Source of the DNA: Hysterangium stoloniferum
Taxonomy: Eukaryota; Basidiomycota; Agaricomycetes; Hysterangiales; Hysterangiaceae
Direction: 5' to 3'
DNA: 64,000 nucleotides
Assembly: GCA_015178975.1 (NCBI GenBank)
Contig: WHVD01000184.1
Location: 1-64,000 of the forward strand
The position numbers and the translations under genes are program-made. Position 1 is the stretch's first letter. Each line of letters opens with the position of its first letter. Of this stretch, positions 20,470 to 32,289 are shown piece after piece. The notes under the pieces were generated by a model, which had not been told where the DNA came from, did not search any database, and saw nothing but the letters and a program-made list of their open reading frames with translations.

Positions 20470-23400
20470 GCAAGGCCCAAATTTATACAAAGATAGATCT
20501 CAAGCATGCCTATCATTTGGTTTGGATCGCCAAAGGCGATGAATGGAAAATGGCTTTTCACACTCGCTATGGCTCTTTTGAATGGTTAGTGATGCCTTTC
20601 GGTCTCACCAACACTCCATCGGTCTTTCAATGTTTTATCAACAAAGTCTTTTCCGACCTCCTCGACATCTTTGTCATTGTGTACTTAGACGACATCCTCA
20701 TATTCTCCGAAGACCCTACACTTCATGATGAACATGTTCATGAAGTCCTCCAAAGACTCCAAAAACATGGTCTTTTTGCGAATGGTAAAAAATGTTCTTT
20801 TGATATCGACACAGTTGAATACTTAAGTTTTATGATGGGACCTGATGGTCTCTGCATGGACGACTCTAAAATTCAAGTCATTCAAGATTGGCCGGAACCC
20901 CAAAAGGTTAAGGATATTCAGTCCTTTCTAGGCTTCGCCAATTTTTATCGTTGTTTCATTCACAACTACTCAAAAATTACTGTTCCGCTCACTCGTCTTA
21001 CTCATAAAGATGCCCCATGGAATTTCTCCAAAGAATGCCAAATGGCATTCCAGGAATTGAAAAGTGCATTTACATCTGCCCCTATTTTGTCACACTGGAA
21101 GCCCGACATTCAACTCATTGTGGAAACTGATGCCTCGGATTATGCACTCGTTGCGATTTTGTCCATTCTGGACACCGATGGTGAAGTACACCCAGTAGCT
21201 TTTTTATCTTGCACGTTTTCAGCACCCGAACTCAACTACATATGATGTTCACGATAAGGAACTACTTGCAATATTTGAAGCTTTCAAGACATGGTGACAT
21301 TATTTGGAAGGATCGGCCCACCTGATAGATGTTATTACTGACCACAAGAATTTAGTTTACTTTTCAACCACAAAACTTCTCACCCGTCGGCAAGCCCGGT
21401 GGTCCGAATTCCTCTCTGCTTTCAATATGGTAATTTGTTTCCATCCTGGCCACCTTGGTGGAAAACCCGACACTATGACTAGATGATGGGATGTCTATCC
21501 TAAAGAGGGGAGTAGCGACTACGCCACAGTTAATCCGCATAATTTCAAGCCTATGTTTTCATCGGAACAACTGTCCGCATCTATCTGAGCCACTTACCTC
21601 ATTCATCCAGTCTTGCAAAGTGTTATCCTTATGGATACTGAAAAGTTACATCAAGACATACTATCAGCAATTCCATTAGACCCAGTCACCAAAGCACACC
21701 TCGATAACCCGTCTGACCCCGATTAACCCTGATGGTCATTAGACTCACAAGGCTTCATTAGATTTGACAATCGCATCTATGTACCAGATTCTGATACCCT
21801 TCAGCTGTGAATCCTACAACATAAACACAATCACCCAATCTCGGGACATTTCGGCCTCAATGTTAGGATACACACTCAGGCCGGGTTTCCGGAGAAACCC
21901 GCGGGATATCCGGTAGGACTTGGCTTCAGCTTATAGGCTGCGCCCTCGCTAGATCGTATTGTCCAATTTCAGACAGGCGGACGGGAATCCCGGGGAGTCC
22001 GGGCGGGGGTTCGTGGGTCGTGAGTCGTAGGTCGTGAGTTGAGAGTCGTGAGTCGAGATAGTCGAGAGAGGTAGATGCGCCGGAGCCCGTGGGCTCCGAC
22101 TAGTGCGAGCGGTCTGATAAGAGTAGGGTTTTAGAGAGGAAAATGTATTAGATTACTGGGGGGAATCTAAGCTAATTTTCTGACTGGATTGTATGTACAA
22201 CATCTGCCAGTTTATATAGACCGTGGAATGCATGACATACCGAATCCAGTAATAATGAGACGAAACGAGCAAAACATAGAACGGGAATAGTAAACACCAA
22301 ATTGGTGTTAGGAACGGGACGGAACGGAGCGGAGTCCGAATCGTGACAAAGCATAACCCATAACGGGAAACGGAGCGGGAGCGGAGTCCTAAATCGTGAC
22401 AGGTCATTTGACTAAAACGGGAACGGGGCTCGATTAGAGCGGTGACGGGATTCTAAGCGGGTCCGGTGACTGATGCGTGGGACGAAGACGGACATAGACA
22501 GAGACGGGGTCCGGGGGAAGTCCGGTGACTGATATGTGTCTTAATGAGGTCGAACGTAACGAGTCTTGACGTAACGGAGTCCGGGCGGGAAATCCTATAA
22601 ACAGACGATTGGTGCTTGTAGCACGTGGGGGCGTACGAGTTAGTGCCCGGAGTCCGGCGGGATTTGCCCGGTCGTAACACTCAATAAGACTCTTTCACTC
22701 ATTAGAAGAGAATATACATGGCCCGGCATCCAAGATTTTGTTAAGCACTATTGTAAATCTTGTACTACGTGTTTACACTCTAAATCACAGCGACACAAAC
22801 CATATGGCCTACTCAAACAATTACCGATACTGGAAAAACCTTGGAACTCAATTTCTATGGATTTCATCGAGCACCTACCGGCATCCAAAGGTCACACAGC
22901 AATCCTAGTTGTTGTGGATCGGCTCACAAAGCAAAGTATTTTCATTCCCACATATGACATGATAACATCTGTACAGTTAGCCAAATTATTCATCACCCAC
23001 GTATTTTCCAAGCATGGTGTTCCATCACATGTCACACCCGATTGTGGATCCGAGTTTGTCTCTCACTTTTTTAGGTCACTCGGAAAAGCACTAGACATGA
23101 AGTTACATTTCACTTCGGGCTATCACCCGGAAGGCGACAGCCAAACTGAACACATGAATCAAACTTTGGAACAGTACATCTGTGTCTATTGTAACTACCA
23201 ACAAGACAATTGGAAACACTACTACCACTAGCCGAATTTGCATATAACAATGCACCGAATGCCACTACCGGCATTTTGCCTTTCTTCACAAATAAAGGCT
23301 ACAACCCCAATATCGCAATCCACCTGGAACATGATCTCACATCCACCCATGCTCAAGACTTTGTTACAAACCTTGACGAGCTACATCAAGAACTTTGTGA

Positions 23401-23653
23401 AACTATCGCAATGGCCCAAGAATGATACCAATGGTCTGCAGATAAGAATAGACTTCCGCCTCCTGATTTCAAGATCGGAGACCGAGTATTCGTTAAAGCC
23501 AAGTTTTGATGAACTACTAGACCCTCTAAGAAGCTCTCTGAAAAATATTTAGGTCCTTTTGAAGTTATAGCACAAGCCGGCACGCTTTCATGGACACTTT
23601 GGCTTTCCAACAACATGCGTGCAGTGCACCCAGTATTTCATGTATCTATGTTA
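20470..23653 (+). pseudogene. Second Ty3/Gypsy pol copy, CpG-mutated and truncated
   Basis: Matches 2190-4545 of the first Gypsy element from the reverse transcriptase (GSFEWLVMPFGLTN, YLDDILIF) through RNase H and integrase to HPVFHVSML, truncated at both ends. Differences are mostly CG to TG or CA. They create stops where copy 1 has CGA or CAA, for example TGA at 21484-21486, TGA near 21586, TAA near 21724, TGA near 21806 and TGA near 23423. The integrase Asp that is Asn in copy 1 is still Asp here (TPDCGSEF). A solo LTR splits it at 21861. Confidence 0.93.
21861..22679 (-). repeat. Solo LTR in the second Gypsy copy (819 bp, TSD CTCAA)
   Basis: Begins TGTTAGGATA and ends GTCGTAACA. The five bases CTCAA stand on both sides (21856-21860 and 22680-22684), and removing the insert restores the CCTCAATAAGAC of the intact Gypsy sequence. 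Read on the minus strand it starts TGTTACGACCG like the Gypsy LTR at 6077, so it belongs to a related chromovirus inserted in minus orientation. Short GTCGTGAGTC-type direct repeats lie near 22015-22075. Confidence 0.95.
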
Positions 23654-26600
23654 AGGTAGGGGCCATCAGGAACCAGCACCCCATTACATAAGCTAAAATC
23701 GCAATCCTCGACGTGCTCAATAACTTTGACCACCCACCTTAATTCACACTTTTGACTCCAAGGAAAGGTAGATACCATCCTAATGAACAGATCTCTGGGA
23801 AAAAAATTCAAAAATATTAAATTTTGGGGTCAGAATTAAGGAGACAATTTTTTCAAACCAAAAAGGCCAGAAACAACGGAAATTTCATTCTAACATTGAG
23901 AGAAAGGAGGGAGAAAAATCGATGACTCAAGATTTTGTGGCTGACTAAGCTATCACGTGATCATGTTGGACAACTCTAATGACCTCCTCAGCCATGAAAA
24001 AATGCACAAATCCCCGTAAAAAACCATGGGAAGACACTCAAAGGCAACTTTAGCATGCATTAGCAACCTTGGACATCCTCAAAAAAAATTTCAGGCCTGT
24101 GTGGAGGACATTACTGACCCTCAGGACCCATATTTTGATGGAAGCCGACCACAAAACCACCCAGTTGACCTTTTGGAAGAGGGATTCTTCATGCTAGATG
24201 AAGACCTGGGCTCAGACAGTGAAGACGAAATTGATGATGAAGAATGCGAGGATGAAACCACAGATAAAGTGGTGACAGATACAGATATTGCACGCTTCAC
24301 CAAGAGGCTGGCAGAAGCTCAACTTGCTGCAGTCAAAGCTGAACGCGTCACAATGGCCGAAAAAAAACTGAACCGAAAGTGCCACTATACTGGGAACTCA
24401 AAAAGAACAAAACAACATCATGCCCAGAAGCAACGAAAACTCGGAGAAACAGGACAGCAGTTCATTCAGAGCTTTTTTAAGCAAAAAACCATGATTGCCA
24501 GTGTCGAGACCATGCCCAGTGCCCCTAAAATCAACAGGGATGTGGAACCTGAGGTCCTTGAAGTTGACTCAGAGGATGAGGATGAGGAAACAGCGGTGGA
24601 GATTGTGGCAGAGAGTGGAGAAGAGCATCTTCGAAGATTGTTTCCTGAAGATGATAATATTCAAGTGAGTATTTCAGGACAATTGTAAAATGAAATCTTA
24701 CCCAAAGGTTCTCCAGGCCAGTGGTATTACAGAGCTGGAAGCGAGCTCAGTTCCTCCCATGAAATCTGAAAAAGAGCAGGTTGAGAATATTTTACGAGAA
24801 ATGAAAGAAGCAAAGTGTCATCAAGAGACCATCCCTGAAACACCAACAGACAACTTACTGAATGGTCTTTCATACAAAGATTTCCCAGCATTGTGTCGTG
24901 CTCGTGCACGGCTGAACATCGAAAGCTGAAATAAAAAAATTGACATATTTTTTCATGCTCGCATCACTGCAATGGCTGGAACCCTCAACCTCTACCTGGA
25001 CCCGATGCTATCCTATTCATGGTGTGAATGCTCCCTCCTTGCCACGAAAACTGCAGGACATGGTGTTTATCATGCAAGGAATATCCGGATATGGATTCGA
25101 CGATACCTTGCTCCCAAAAGCTCCCTCTCCATCATTATGGGAAGTTCCACTCATCTATCCTGGAAGATGAAGACCTTGCTCAAGACATCCAGCTCCACCT
25201 GATGGAAATCGCAAAGAAAGGATACATCCGTGCACAGGATGTTGTTGACTATGTTGCAACACTAGAGATACAAGAGCATCTCAGGACCACAGGGAATGCT
25301 CGGGGAATTTCCTTGCGAACGGCTCAATGGTGGCTGAAGAAATTGAGATGGTGATATGCAAAGAAAAAAAATGGCATGTATATTGACAGACATGAGCAGG
25401 AGGACATTGTTGATTACCACAAGAAATTTGTCGAGCATTGGAAGGAGTATGAGAAGCATTTCGTGATCTATGACAATGAAGGTCAGGTTGTCTCACAGCC
25501 ACAGCAGGGATTTACAGTCCCAGGTGTCCGATTCCACCTCATCCTTGTCACACACGATGAGTCAACATTTTATGAGAATGACTGACAGAAGACAAAGTGG
25601 GTACACGAGAAGGAAAAGGCTGTAGCAGAAAAAAAGGGAGAGGGTCAGTCCATCATGGCCGCTGAGTTTTTAATGCTTGAATGGGGGCAGCTGAAAGATG
25701 GCAACAAGTACATGTGCAGTGAGAATATTTTATCTGAAAGGGTTTAATTTTGTTGTTGGCGAGGCCTGGGTGATATTCAAAGCAGGAAAAAATCGAGATG
25801 GGTGGTTCTCCAGAGAGGATCTCTTACAACAGGTTGATACAGCAATTGACATTTTCGAGGGGAAGACCAATGGGTTTGCGACTGGTTTATTTCTTTTTGA
25901 CAATGCACCTAGTCACCAGAAATGTGTACCTGATGCTTTGTCTGCCCGAAAAATGCCAAAAAACCCGCACCCAACTTGGACACACCATAAGGAAGGTCCA
26001 AAAATGTGCACCACACAGTTTGGAGAAGACCAAAGGATTCAGCAGTTATATTTTGACCATGATCACCCAACAATGCCGGGATAGTTCAAGGGAATGGAGA
26101 TTATCATACGAGAGCGTGGTTTGTGGCCAGAAAAGGGAATGAATGCCCAATGTGATGGGTTCAAATGTGTCGCTGGGAAAACTGACTGTTGCTGCCGTCG
26201 ACTTCTCTTCACACAGCCTGATCTTGTGGCCCAAAAGTCCCTTTTTGGAGGAATTAATCACCTCGCGAGGTCACATTTGTGATTTTTACCCAAAATACCA
26301 CTGTGAACTCAATTTCATCGAGCAATACTGGGGAGCCACAAAGCTTCGCTATCGAAACAGCCCCAAAACTACAGATATTAACGAGATGGAGGCCAATATA
26401 AAGGCTTGCCTTGATGATGTCCCACTTCTTCAGATCCAAAGGTGTGTTATATTCTCTTTTAATGTTAGCAACTTGACTAATAAGTTCTATCTATCTCGAG
26501 ATATGCAAATCGATCAGCTCACTTTATTGATGCCTATTCACAGGGTGCAACCAGACCAATTGCCATTTGGGCAAACTGAAAATATCATGGGCACCGCACG

Positions 26601-26808
26601 CTTCCTCCCGAAACCCTGAAAAAACTTAAGGAGGAGTTCCACAAAAAGTATGGAGATGACTAAATACCACTTTTTATATGTTATCCTAGCCATCCCAGTC
26701 CCTTACTGCACTTTTTTTTTTTTTGGGATTTCGAACCAAAGATTTTGTGCCTCTTGGCGCTTACATAATCGCTTACATAAAGGTGCTGGTTCCTAATGGC
26801 ACCTACCT
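23654..26808 (+). mobile_element. Tc1/mariner-like DNA transposon with TA target site
   Basis: The left end AGGTAGGGGCCATCAGGAAC and the right end, reversed, AGGTAGGTGCCATTAGGAAC form imperfect inverted repeats of at least 27 bp, with weaker similarity to about 45 bp. TA flanks both ends (23652-23653, 26809-26810). The transposase has a DDE-type core. The two flanks are unrelated: Gypsy copy 2 on the left, duplicated segment A on the right. Confidence 0.85.
24026..26640 (+). pseudogene. Tc1/mariner-like (DDE) transposase, degenerate
   Basis: The N-terminal part is open at 24026-24688 (acidic stretch, then KRTKQHHAQKQRKLGETGQ). The catalytic region is spread over three frames: D in THDESTFYEND (about 25550), D in LFLFDNAPSHQK (about 25886) and E in YHCELNFIEQYWGATK (about 26296), which fits the DDE superfamily of Tc1/mariner/IS630 elements. 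Stops near 24688, 24927, 25354, 25583 and 26082, plus frame changes, inactivate it; some may be introns. The end is near 26640 (KKYGDD). Confidence 0.8.
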
Positions 26809-27026
26809 TATTGTCAACTCTAACCAACAGGAGCGTTCGGCTGCCAGTCATTTATTCAAATCTTAGGCGGGCACCATTTAATAATGCCTGTCTAAGCTAC
26901 AGTTGTCTGGCTACCTTGACCTCATGTTACAACATAGCACCAAACACCATACTTTGTTAATATCCCCTGCAGTGTAGGATTACTATAGCAGATCCCCGTT
27001 CCTTCTCAACCATTTGAGATAGTGAC

Positions 27027-27925
27027 ATGGATCCTACCTTTCCTTCACCCCCTCGTGTCAGCTCTCCCACCAGCAAACAGCGTGAGACTGATGCATTGGA
27101 CTGGGGTATTTTTGTTCTTACAATGATCAACTTAAATGTGACATGGTGGCTATTCCACCTTCCCGCTCTGTTCCATGAAGGATTCAAATGCTATCTCCAC
27201 GATGTAGCATGGGAATGTTTGCGTGTCCACTTACCATTGCATGCTGCATTAACCTCTACCTGGAAACAAGAACATGAATATTGGCACATGTGCTACCACT
27301 CCGGTATCTACAAAGAAGTCACCCTAGGAGGGTACATAAAAGATTTTGTCAAAGACTCGTTTATTTTCATTACCACATGCCTGTCAATCTACAGGTTGTG
27401 TAGAGGTGGTAGTACCCAAGACGTTTCTGGATTAAATTCATCTCTTTGGATGTACCCTAGTCTTCCCGTGGTGGTTTATGGCGTGTGGATAACAATTGCT
27501 GCATGGATGAGGGTAAAACGATGGGTTCTATACACAGTAGGACTGATCATCCTCTCCATCATTCTCACCGCCATGGTGCAATAAATTTTTTATATCGAAA
27601 CAACATATGAATAGGATCCACCCTGGCCATAGTGTTTATGGCATTCCCCTTATTCCTGATATCACACAGGTTTATACTCTTCAGGGTAGCCTTTGGGTCC
27701 TTTGCAAGGATTGGAGGCCCACTGGCGGGTGTACTCAACTCAGGCGCATATTTCCCCTTTTGTTCAGCCAGAGGGTGGGGATTTGCAGGACCTGTTATGG
27801 TGTTGGGAATCGTATCCACCTTATTAGCACTCTTTGCCTCGATACGAATGGAACCTCGAATACCAATCCAGTCCACGAATGATGACGCTCTGGACTCGAA
27901 CACGGAGAATGTGGCTTTGCCATGA
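27027..27925 (+). pseudogene. ORF1, copy A: multi-pass membrane protein, frameshifted
   Basis: Starts MDPTFPSPPRVSSPTSK. The first 185 codons are open to a TAA near 27582, where a 4-nt deletion relative to copy B shifts the frame; the C-terminal part resumes at about 27600-27925. Hydrophobic segments (INLNVTWWLFHLPAL, DSFIFITTCLSIY, SLPVVVYGVWITIAAWM, YTVGLIILSIILTAM and, in the second part, LFLISHRFILF and GFAGPVMVLGIVSTLLALFA) indicate about six membrane spans. No family is recognised. The same gene is broken at different places in copies B and C, so a full-length version existed before the duplications. Confidence 0.6.
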
Positions 27926-28987
27926 CAAATCCTTTTCAAGTTCTTCCGTTATACTGGGTTTACATCCGCCAACCTGTGATCAATGCTTGGGGTGTGGCGC
28001 ATTTTGATAGTTTTTATTTGTTGTAATTTCTGGATATTTGTGTTGTAAGCCGTTGAGGACGCACGGGGTTTTGCTGTGCTCATCGCGGTCATACTGTGTT
28101 AGCACAAGGATATTTAATGTTACCAATTTATCTACAATCTTAGTACATTTAAACAGCTATAAGAGTATAGAAAAGATGAGGCCCCTCGAAAATCCGCCAT
28201 ATACTTTTAACATTATTGACGTATACCATGACAATGGTACTTTACTTCTGGAATTTCTATCTTTCCTTGAATTTTAAGGAAATTGTGGTTCAACATAGGA
28301 TCCAAATCGTCGGACATGATCCCATCAATCTTTGGTTTTAGCCGTGGGTGTATGGCATATGATGGAGGAGGGGGCATAGATATATCTCAAGAACCTGAAC
28401 CATCCTGTTTAGCGTAAGCCTACTTGTTACGCTGACTTTGAGCATATTGGTTGAGAATTTAATGATGCTGGCATTAGTCCTCCTAGCCAGACAAACACAA
28501 GTGTGTGACTCACACAACTTGAATTCAACATGGACAGATGCCCTATCCATGTTTATATATCATACTCAGACCTGCTGGGGCAAGTGCTCGGATGGTTATG
28601 GCAATGTTTGCCGCGCATTACTCTGTAAGCGAAAGAGATAAGAGAAATGAAAGCCAAAGTGACAGATCTGGTTCCCGAGCTCTTCTGAAGCTCTACCGGC
28701 TCGCTTAGCTCGATTTAGGCGACACGTCAGGGTTCGATGGGACAGACAGATAACAGTCTTCTTCTAAACCTTTCCCCCCACTCTGAACACCACCATCCTC
28801 TGTCCATACAGATGAGCAAAATGTCTTAGTATGTCGGCAGACTTTTTACTTCAACACCTTTTACTTATGCTTTCACCTCAGTGACCGTGACCTTGAAGGA
28901 GACCTTGATCTCCCCAAATCACTCAGAACGTTGCACACCCTGAGCGTTGGGGAAAGACACGAACATCAACAGCAGTGAGAGATTAAT

Positions 28988-29548
28988 TTGAAAATTTTGT
29001 TCGCTTACCCACAGGCCTACAGGGTTGATACTAGTGCCAACTTGGAACGTGTCTCAGCAACTCGCGGGACAAAGTCTTCAGAATCCACCCCGCTTTCTCT
29101 CCCAAGGATTCGTCGCCGTCACCCACGAATATTTTTCTTTGCGGACGAATCCGATATGGATGACACCCCACTCGCACTCCCTTTCAGACGCAGAGAGGCC
29201 AGCGTTTCTCGGGATCATATAGATAGCCTCCCAAAAAAGGTAATATACGACCCCCTGCAGCCCGTGAGGAGTAAAAATAAGCGTGCTCGTGTATCCCACG
29301 GGTTGCCAAAGACCACTGTGACTCCTCCCTCCTTAGAGGACACCCCCCACCCGGTAAAAACCGGCGACCAGCAACCATGGCCTCCCCTTGCTCGGCGAGT
29401 CCCCCCCACCCATTTTCAGTACCCAATTGGTCTGGGGCGGGCTAGAGGGGACAGCAATAGCGATGGGTCTGGTGACAATATGTTGATTAAAGAGGAGTCG
29501 GTATCAACGTGTGTATATGATGCGACAAAACTGAGTTTTTCCCCTTAA
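28988..29548 (+). CDS. ORF2, copy A: basic P/S-rich protein (186 aa)
   Basis: Open frame from an ATG, not recognised. It carries proline-directed serines and dense Arg clusters (LSLPRIRRR, LALPFRRREAS) and an acidic patch (DESDMDD), a composition typical of disordered regulatory proteins. A splice acceptor (TTACCCACAG at about 29012) lies inside the 5' part, so ORF2 may really be an internal exon of a longer gene that also takes in the open stretch just upstream (LEGDLDLPKSLRTLHTL, near 28880-28960). Nearly identical to copy B (two residue differences). Confidence 0.45.
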   Translation: MKILFAYPQAYRVDTSANLERVSATRGTKSSESTPLSLPRIRRRHPRIFFFADESDMDDTPLALPFRRREASVSRDHIDSLPKKVIYDPLQPVRSKNKRARVSHGLPKTTVTPPSLEDTPHPVKTGDQQPWPPLARRVPPTHFQYPIGLGRARGDSNSDGSGDNMLIKEESVSTCVYDATKLSFSP

Positions 29549-29756
29549 TAGTGTAGCATTCCCGAGTGGCTCAGGGTGTCAGATGCGAGCCAACTCCAGC
29601 ACAGGACCCGTCATGTCTCCCTCTCGGATAATCCCTACCGCTCATAGCACTGAGGACCATAGGGATAATATTCTTGAACTGCATAAGTCCCTGAATCTGT
29701 AAGCATGAAAAAATTATGATGATGTGGACTGAAAATATATAATGCTAAAAACAGGG

Positions 29757-29890
29757 TTCTTTCCAAAGACGGTGCAGGATTCAATTTACACGTCAAACTA
29801 GCGGATTGGAAAGAGATCTGCACCGGACTGTTGAACATGAGTGGAACGTGTGGGAACTATTATCCCAATTCCATATCGATTTATGACGGG
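29757..29890 (+). CDS. Probable exon between ORF2 and ORF3, copy A
   Basis: After a likely intron end (AAAACAG) the frame reads DGAGFNLHVKLADWKEICTG and GTCGNYYPNSISIYDGEMKK, followed by a GTGAGT donor at about 29902. The sequence is kept in all three segment copies. It supports a spliced gene that links ORF2 to ORF3 rather than three separate genes. Confidence 0.4.
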
Positions 29891-30001
29891 GAGATGAAAA
29901 AGTGAGTAAAGCGGATCTATTATTTCAGTTCACTGATTACATTTCCCGATCGATTTGCTGGCTGCAGTGCAACTCCCCGTCACCATTTATTCAGTGATCA
30001 C

Positions 30002-30586
30002 ATGGAACACCCGGAGGGAAATATCGCTTCCGTGGTGCCCCCCAGGAAATCCATCAAGGGCGAGGAGCTGGACGCACTCTCCAGCAATGATTTGTCCCCT
30101 ACCGCACAATCACCGTCCTCTTTCCTCCCCCCAACCTCTTCCCATACCGTATGGTCGGATACCCTCAGCAATTTCCAACCGCCGGATCTGAAATGTTTGC
30201 CTTTGATTCAAACTGATCTGGCTCGGAGACGCTGCTCATACCGCTACAACACTCCACAAGATCTCATGCAACACTGGCTAAGAGGCCATTTATTTGAACT
30301 TTGGGAAGGTGGAAGTGTCGACTTGTCCTGCCAACAGTGGGACCTTGTCTATAACTCACTGTTGAGGTGTCGAGAAGAAGCTTGCCCCAAGCGGGGCGGT
30401 TTTTTCTTTTCTGAGAATTTTCATCAGCACTGTAAGGACCACAAGAAAGGCCTTGCACCTGGGGATGTTTTAGATGGTATTGAGAAACGGGAGGCAAAGG
30501 AACTTTGTGCAATGCGCACACTTTTACCCAAGGACGTCTCGTCTTATATGTCCTGGGAAGACACGTTTATATGTTCTATCTTCTAG
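30002..30586 (+). CDS. ORF3, copy A: C2H2-like zinc-finger protein (194 aa)
   Basis: Starts MEHPEGNIASVVPP. The S/P-rich N-terminal third is followed by two possible zinc fingers: RRCSYRYNTPQDLMQHWLRGH (near residues 74-94, only one clear Cys, then H-x4-H) and CREEACPKRGGFF to HQHCKDH (near 120-145, C-x4-C, then F-x2-H-x3-H). The end is SWEDTFICSIF. A DNA-binding role is inferred from the motif only. Intact here and in copy B; copy C has lost the ATG. Confidence 0.5.
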   Translation: MEHPEGNIASVVPPRKSIKGEELDALSSNDLSPTAQSPSSFLPPTSSHTVWSDTLSNFQPPDLKCLPLIQTDLARRRCSYRYNTPQDLMQHWLRGHLFELWEGGSVDLSCQQWDLVYNSLLRCREEACPKRGGFFFSENFHQHCKDHKKGLAPGDVLDGIEKREAKELCAMRTLLPKDVSSYMSWEDTFICSIF

Positions 30587-30599
30587 CTATCATAGTTCG

Positions 30600-32180
30600 T
30601 CCATAAACCTCCCAATGAATCTGATTTTTGCATTAGTGATGTGCTCAAAGAGAAATAACATTATGGGGGATATTCCCGTGTGGTGACGTGGCAAATTGCG
30701 CCTTGTGAAAACCAAAATACCCTTTGATCGTCTAGACAAGATTGAATCTATTTTTCCTCTTCAAGGGAAAACTAGTGATTGATTCTCCCAAATCTCCCAA
30801 AGGGGATCCACATGACTAGTTGACTTCTACACAAACGATCTATAAAACTTTTTTGAGCTAATATTTAATGATCTTCCCCAACGAAACGTCACTGTTGCTC
30901 CGTGTGCTATGTAATGCTGGACACTCACTCGGGTAATCGACTTCAAAAGGTTCAGCCGTGGTGGGATTAATGGGATGAAGATTAAGATTAGCCTGCCTCA
31001 ATCTTATTTTATGCCGCACCAATCGATCTACTTTATATCTCCTTACTATTAGTGTAGATCGACGGAATATTTTTGCGATATTGTTCTTGCTACCAACTTA
31101 GAGGTCTACGTCAAATGCATTCATGCTGAATTCTCTCTCGAAATCACCCTATTCTGGGATGCTCCACACGCTCCACAACGTCCAGCTTCCTAGAATGGGG
31201 GGATCTCCTCCGGGAGCCGTCCGGAACAAATACCATTTTACTGATGTATTGCAAACGCTTTCGGTTAATTTAAACTATTCTACATTGCTTGATTACCTGT
31301 CTTCCGAATGCCTACCAGATTGGCGTTACCCTGAAAATTTTCGACGTTTAATAGTGCGTGACTTAATACCTTGGCATAAGAACAACGGGGTACCTTCTCC
31401 CAGCGTTTAATACCATTTTACTGATGTAGCACGAATCAGAATCGCATCCACAAATTATAACTGTTTACGCAAGAGGGGGTATGCGATAGTACATGAACAA
31501 AAATGATTAATATAACGAAGTTACTGTACAGGACTACATAGCTTAGCGCCAAAGATACTGGTGGCGCAGGTGTCATCATATTGGGAGTACTACCGAATGG
31601 CCGGAATTTGAACAGTAACATGGCCCGTCCGTCATGCCGGTCAGACGGCACAAGCTCAACGACATTCCCAAGCTGTCCATCATTCTGATAAGCAAACTTG
31701 GAAAGAGTCTGCGTGCCGTTTGGGGAGACATATGCAGACCAGCGCGGTGCCAACCATGTGGGTAGCTTTTTCTCCGCGCTAGACTATGTACTTTGTATGG
31801 TTGTGGATAACGGTTTCGCCTCTTGCCGGTGGCTCATGCTTCGTTAAATGTTCCGGATATTTCCAGTACTGTTGTCGGTGTCAGTCCGTGTTATCACCAA
31901 TTTATTTTATTCTGGCAGACTAAACTGCGAGGTGCGCGAGGCTACACCATTACGGAGTTGGCTGTGACGATTATCTGCGAATATGGTACCTATGGTCAAG
32001 GCCGAGATTGGGACGATGCTATGTAGACAAGAAGCAGACAATTTAGTCAACTTGCATACACCACGGTGACATCTGAGATGCCAGATTCAATGTGAATGGT
32101 GATTGTGAACTGACCGGGATTTAAATACGAGTTTAATAAGGCCCCAAATATTCTTGACCGATGTGGTATAACGAAAATCT
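30600..32180 (-). other. Antisense coding-like block of segment A, with internal inversion
   Basis: The minus strand carries pieces kept in all segment copies: YVSPNGTQTLSKFAYQNDGQ and VVELVPSDRHDGRAMLLFKF (31753-31600), and, broken here, the NNIAKTF and FYSHDFVF frames that are better seen in copies B and C. The stretch 31248-31408 is in opposite orientation to B and C and is flanked by two copies of TACCATTTTACTGATGTA. No family is recognised. Confidence 0.45.
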
Positions 32181-32289
32181 AAATCGTGGGAGTAAAAGGG
32201 GAAAGCTGACCATCATTCCAGCTGGAACAGATAGCTCTAGTCTGTATCGATCGATCATATTAGCCACAGGGTCTCAAGGAAAGTGGTGG

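Noticed and set aside
29025..29222. Alternative overlapping frame in ORF2 (ILVPTWNVSQQLAGQ)
   Set aside because: Also open in all copies and could follow a splice acceptor, but the ORF2 frame is three times longer; kept only as an alternative.
29553..29600. tRNA-like stretch (GAGTGGCTCAGGGTG)
   Set aside because: Resembles a D-arm only; no matching acceptor stem, anticodon arm or T-loop.
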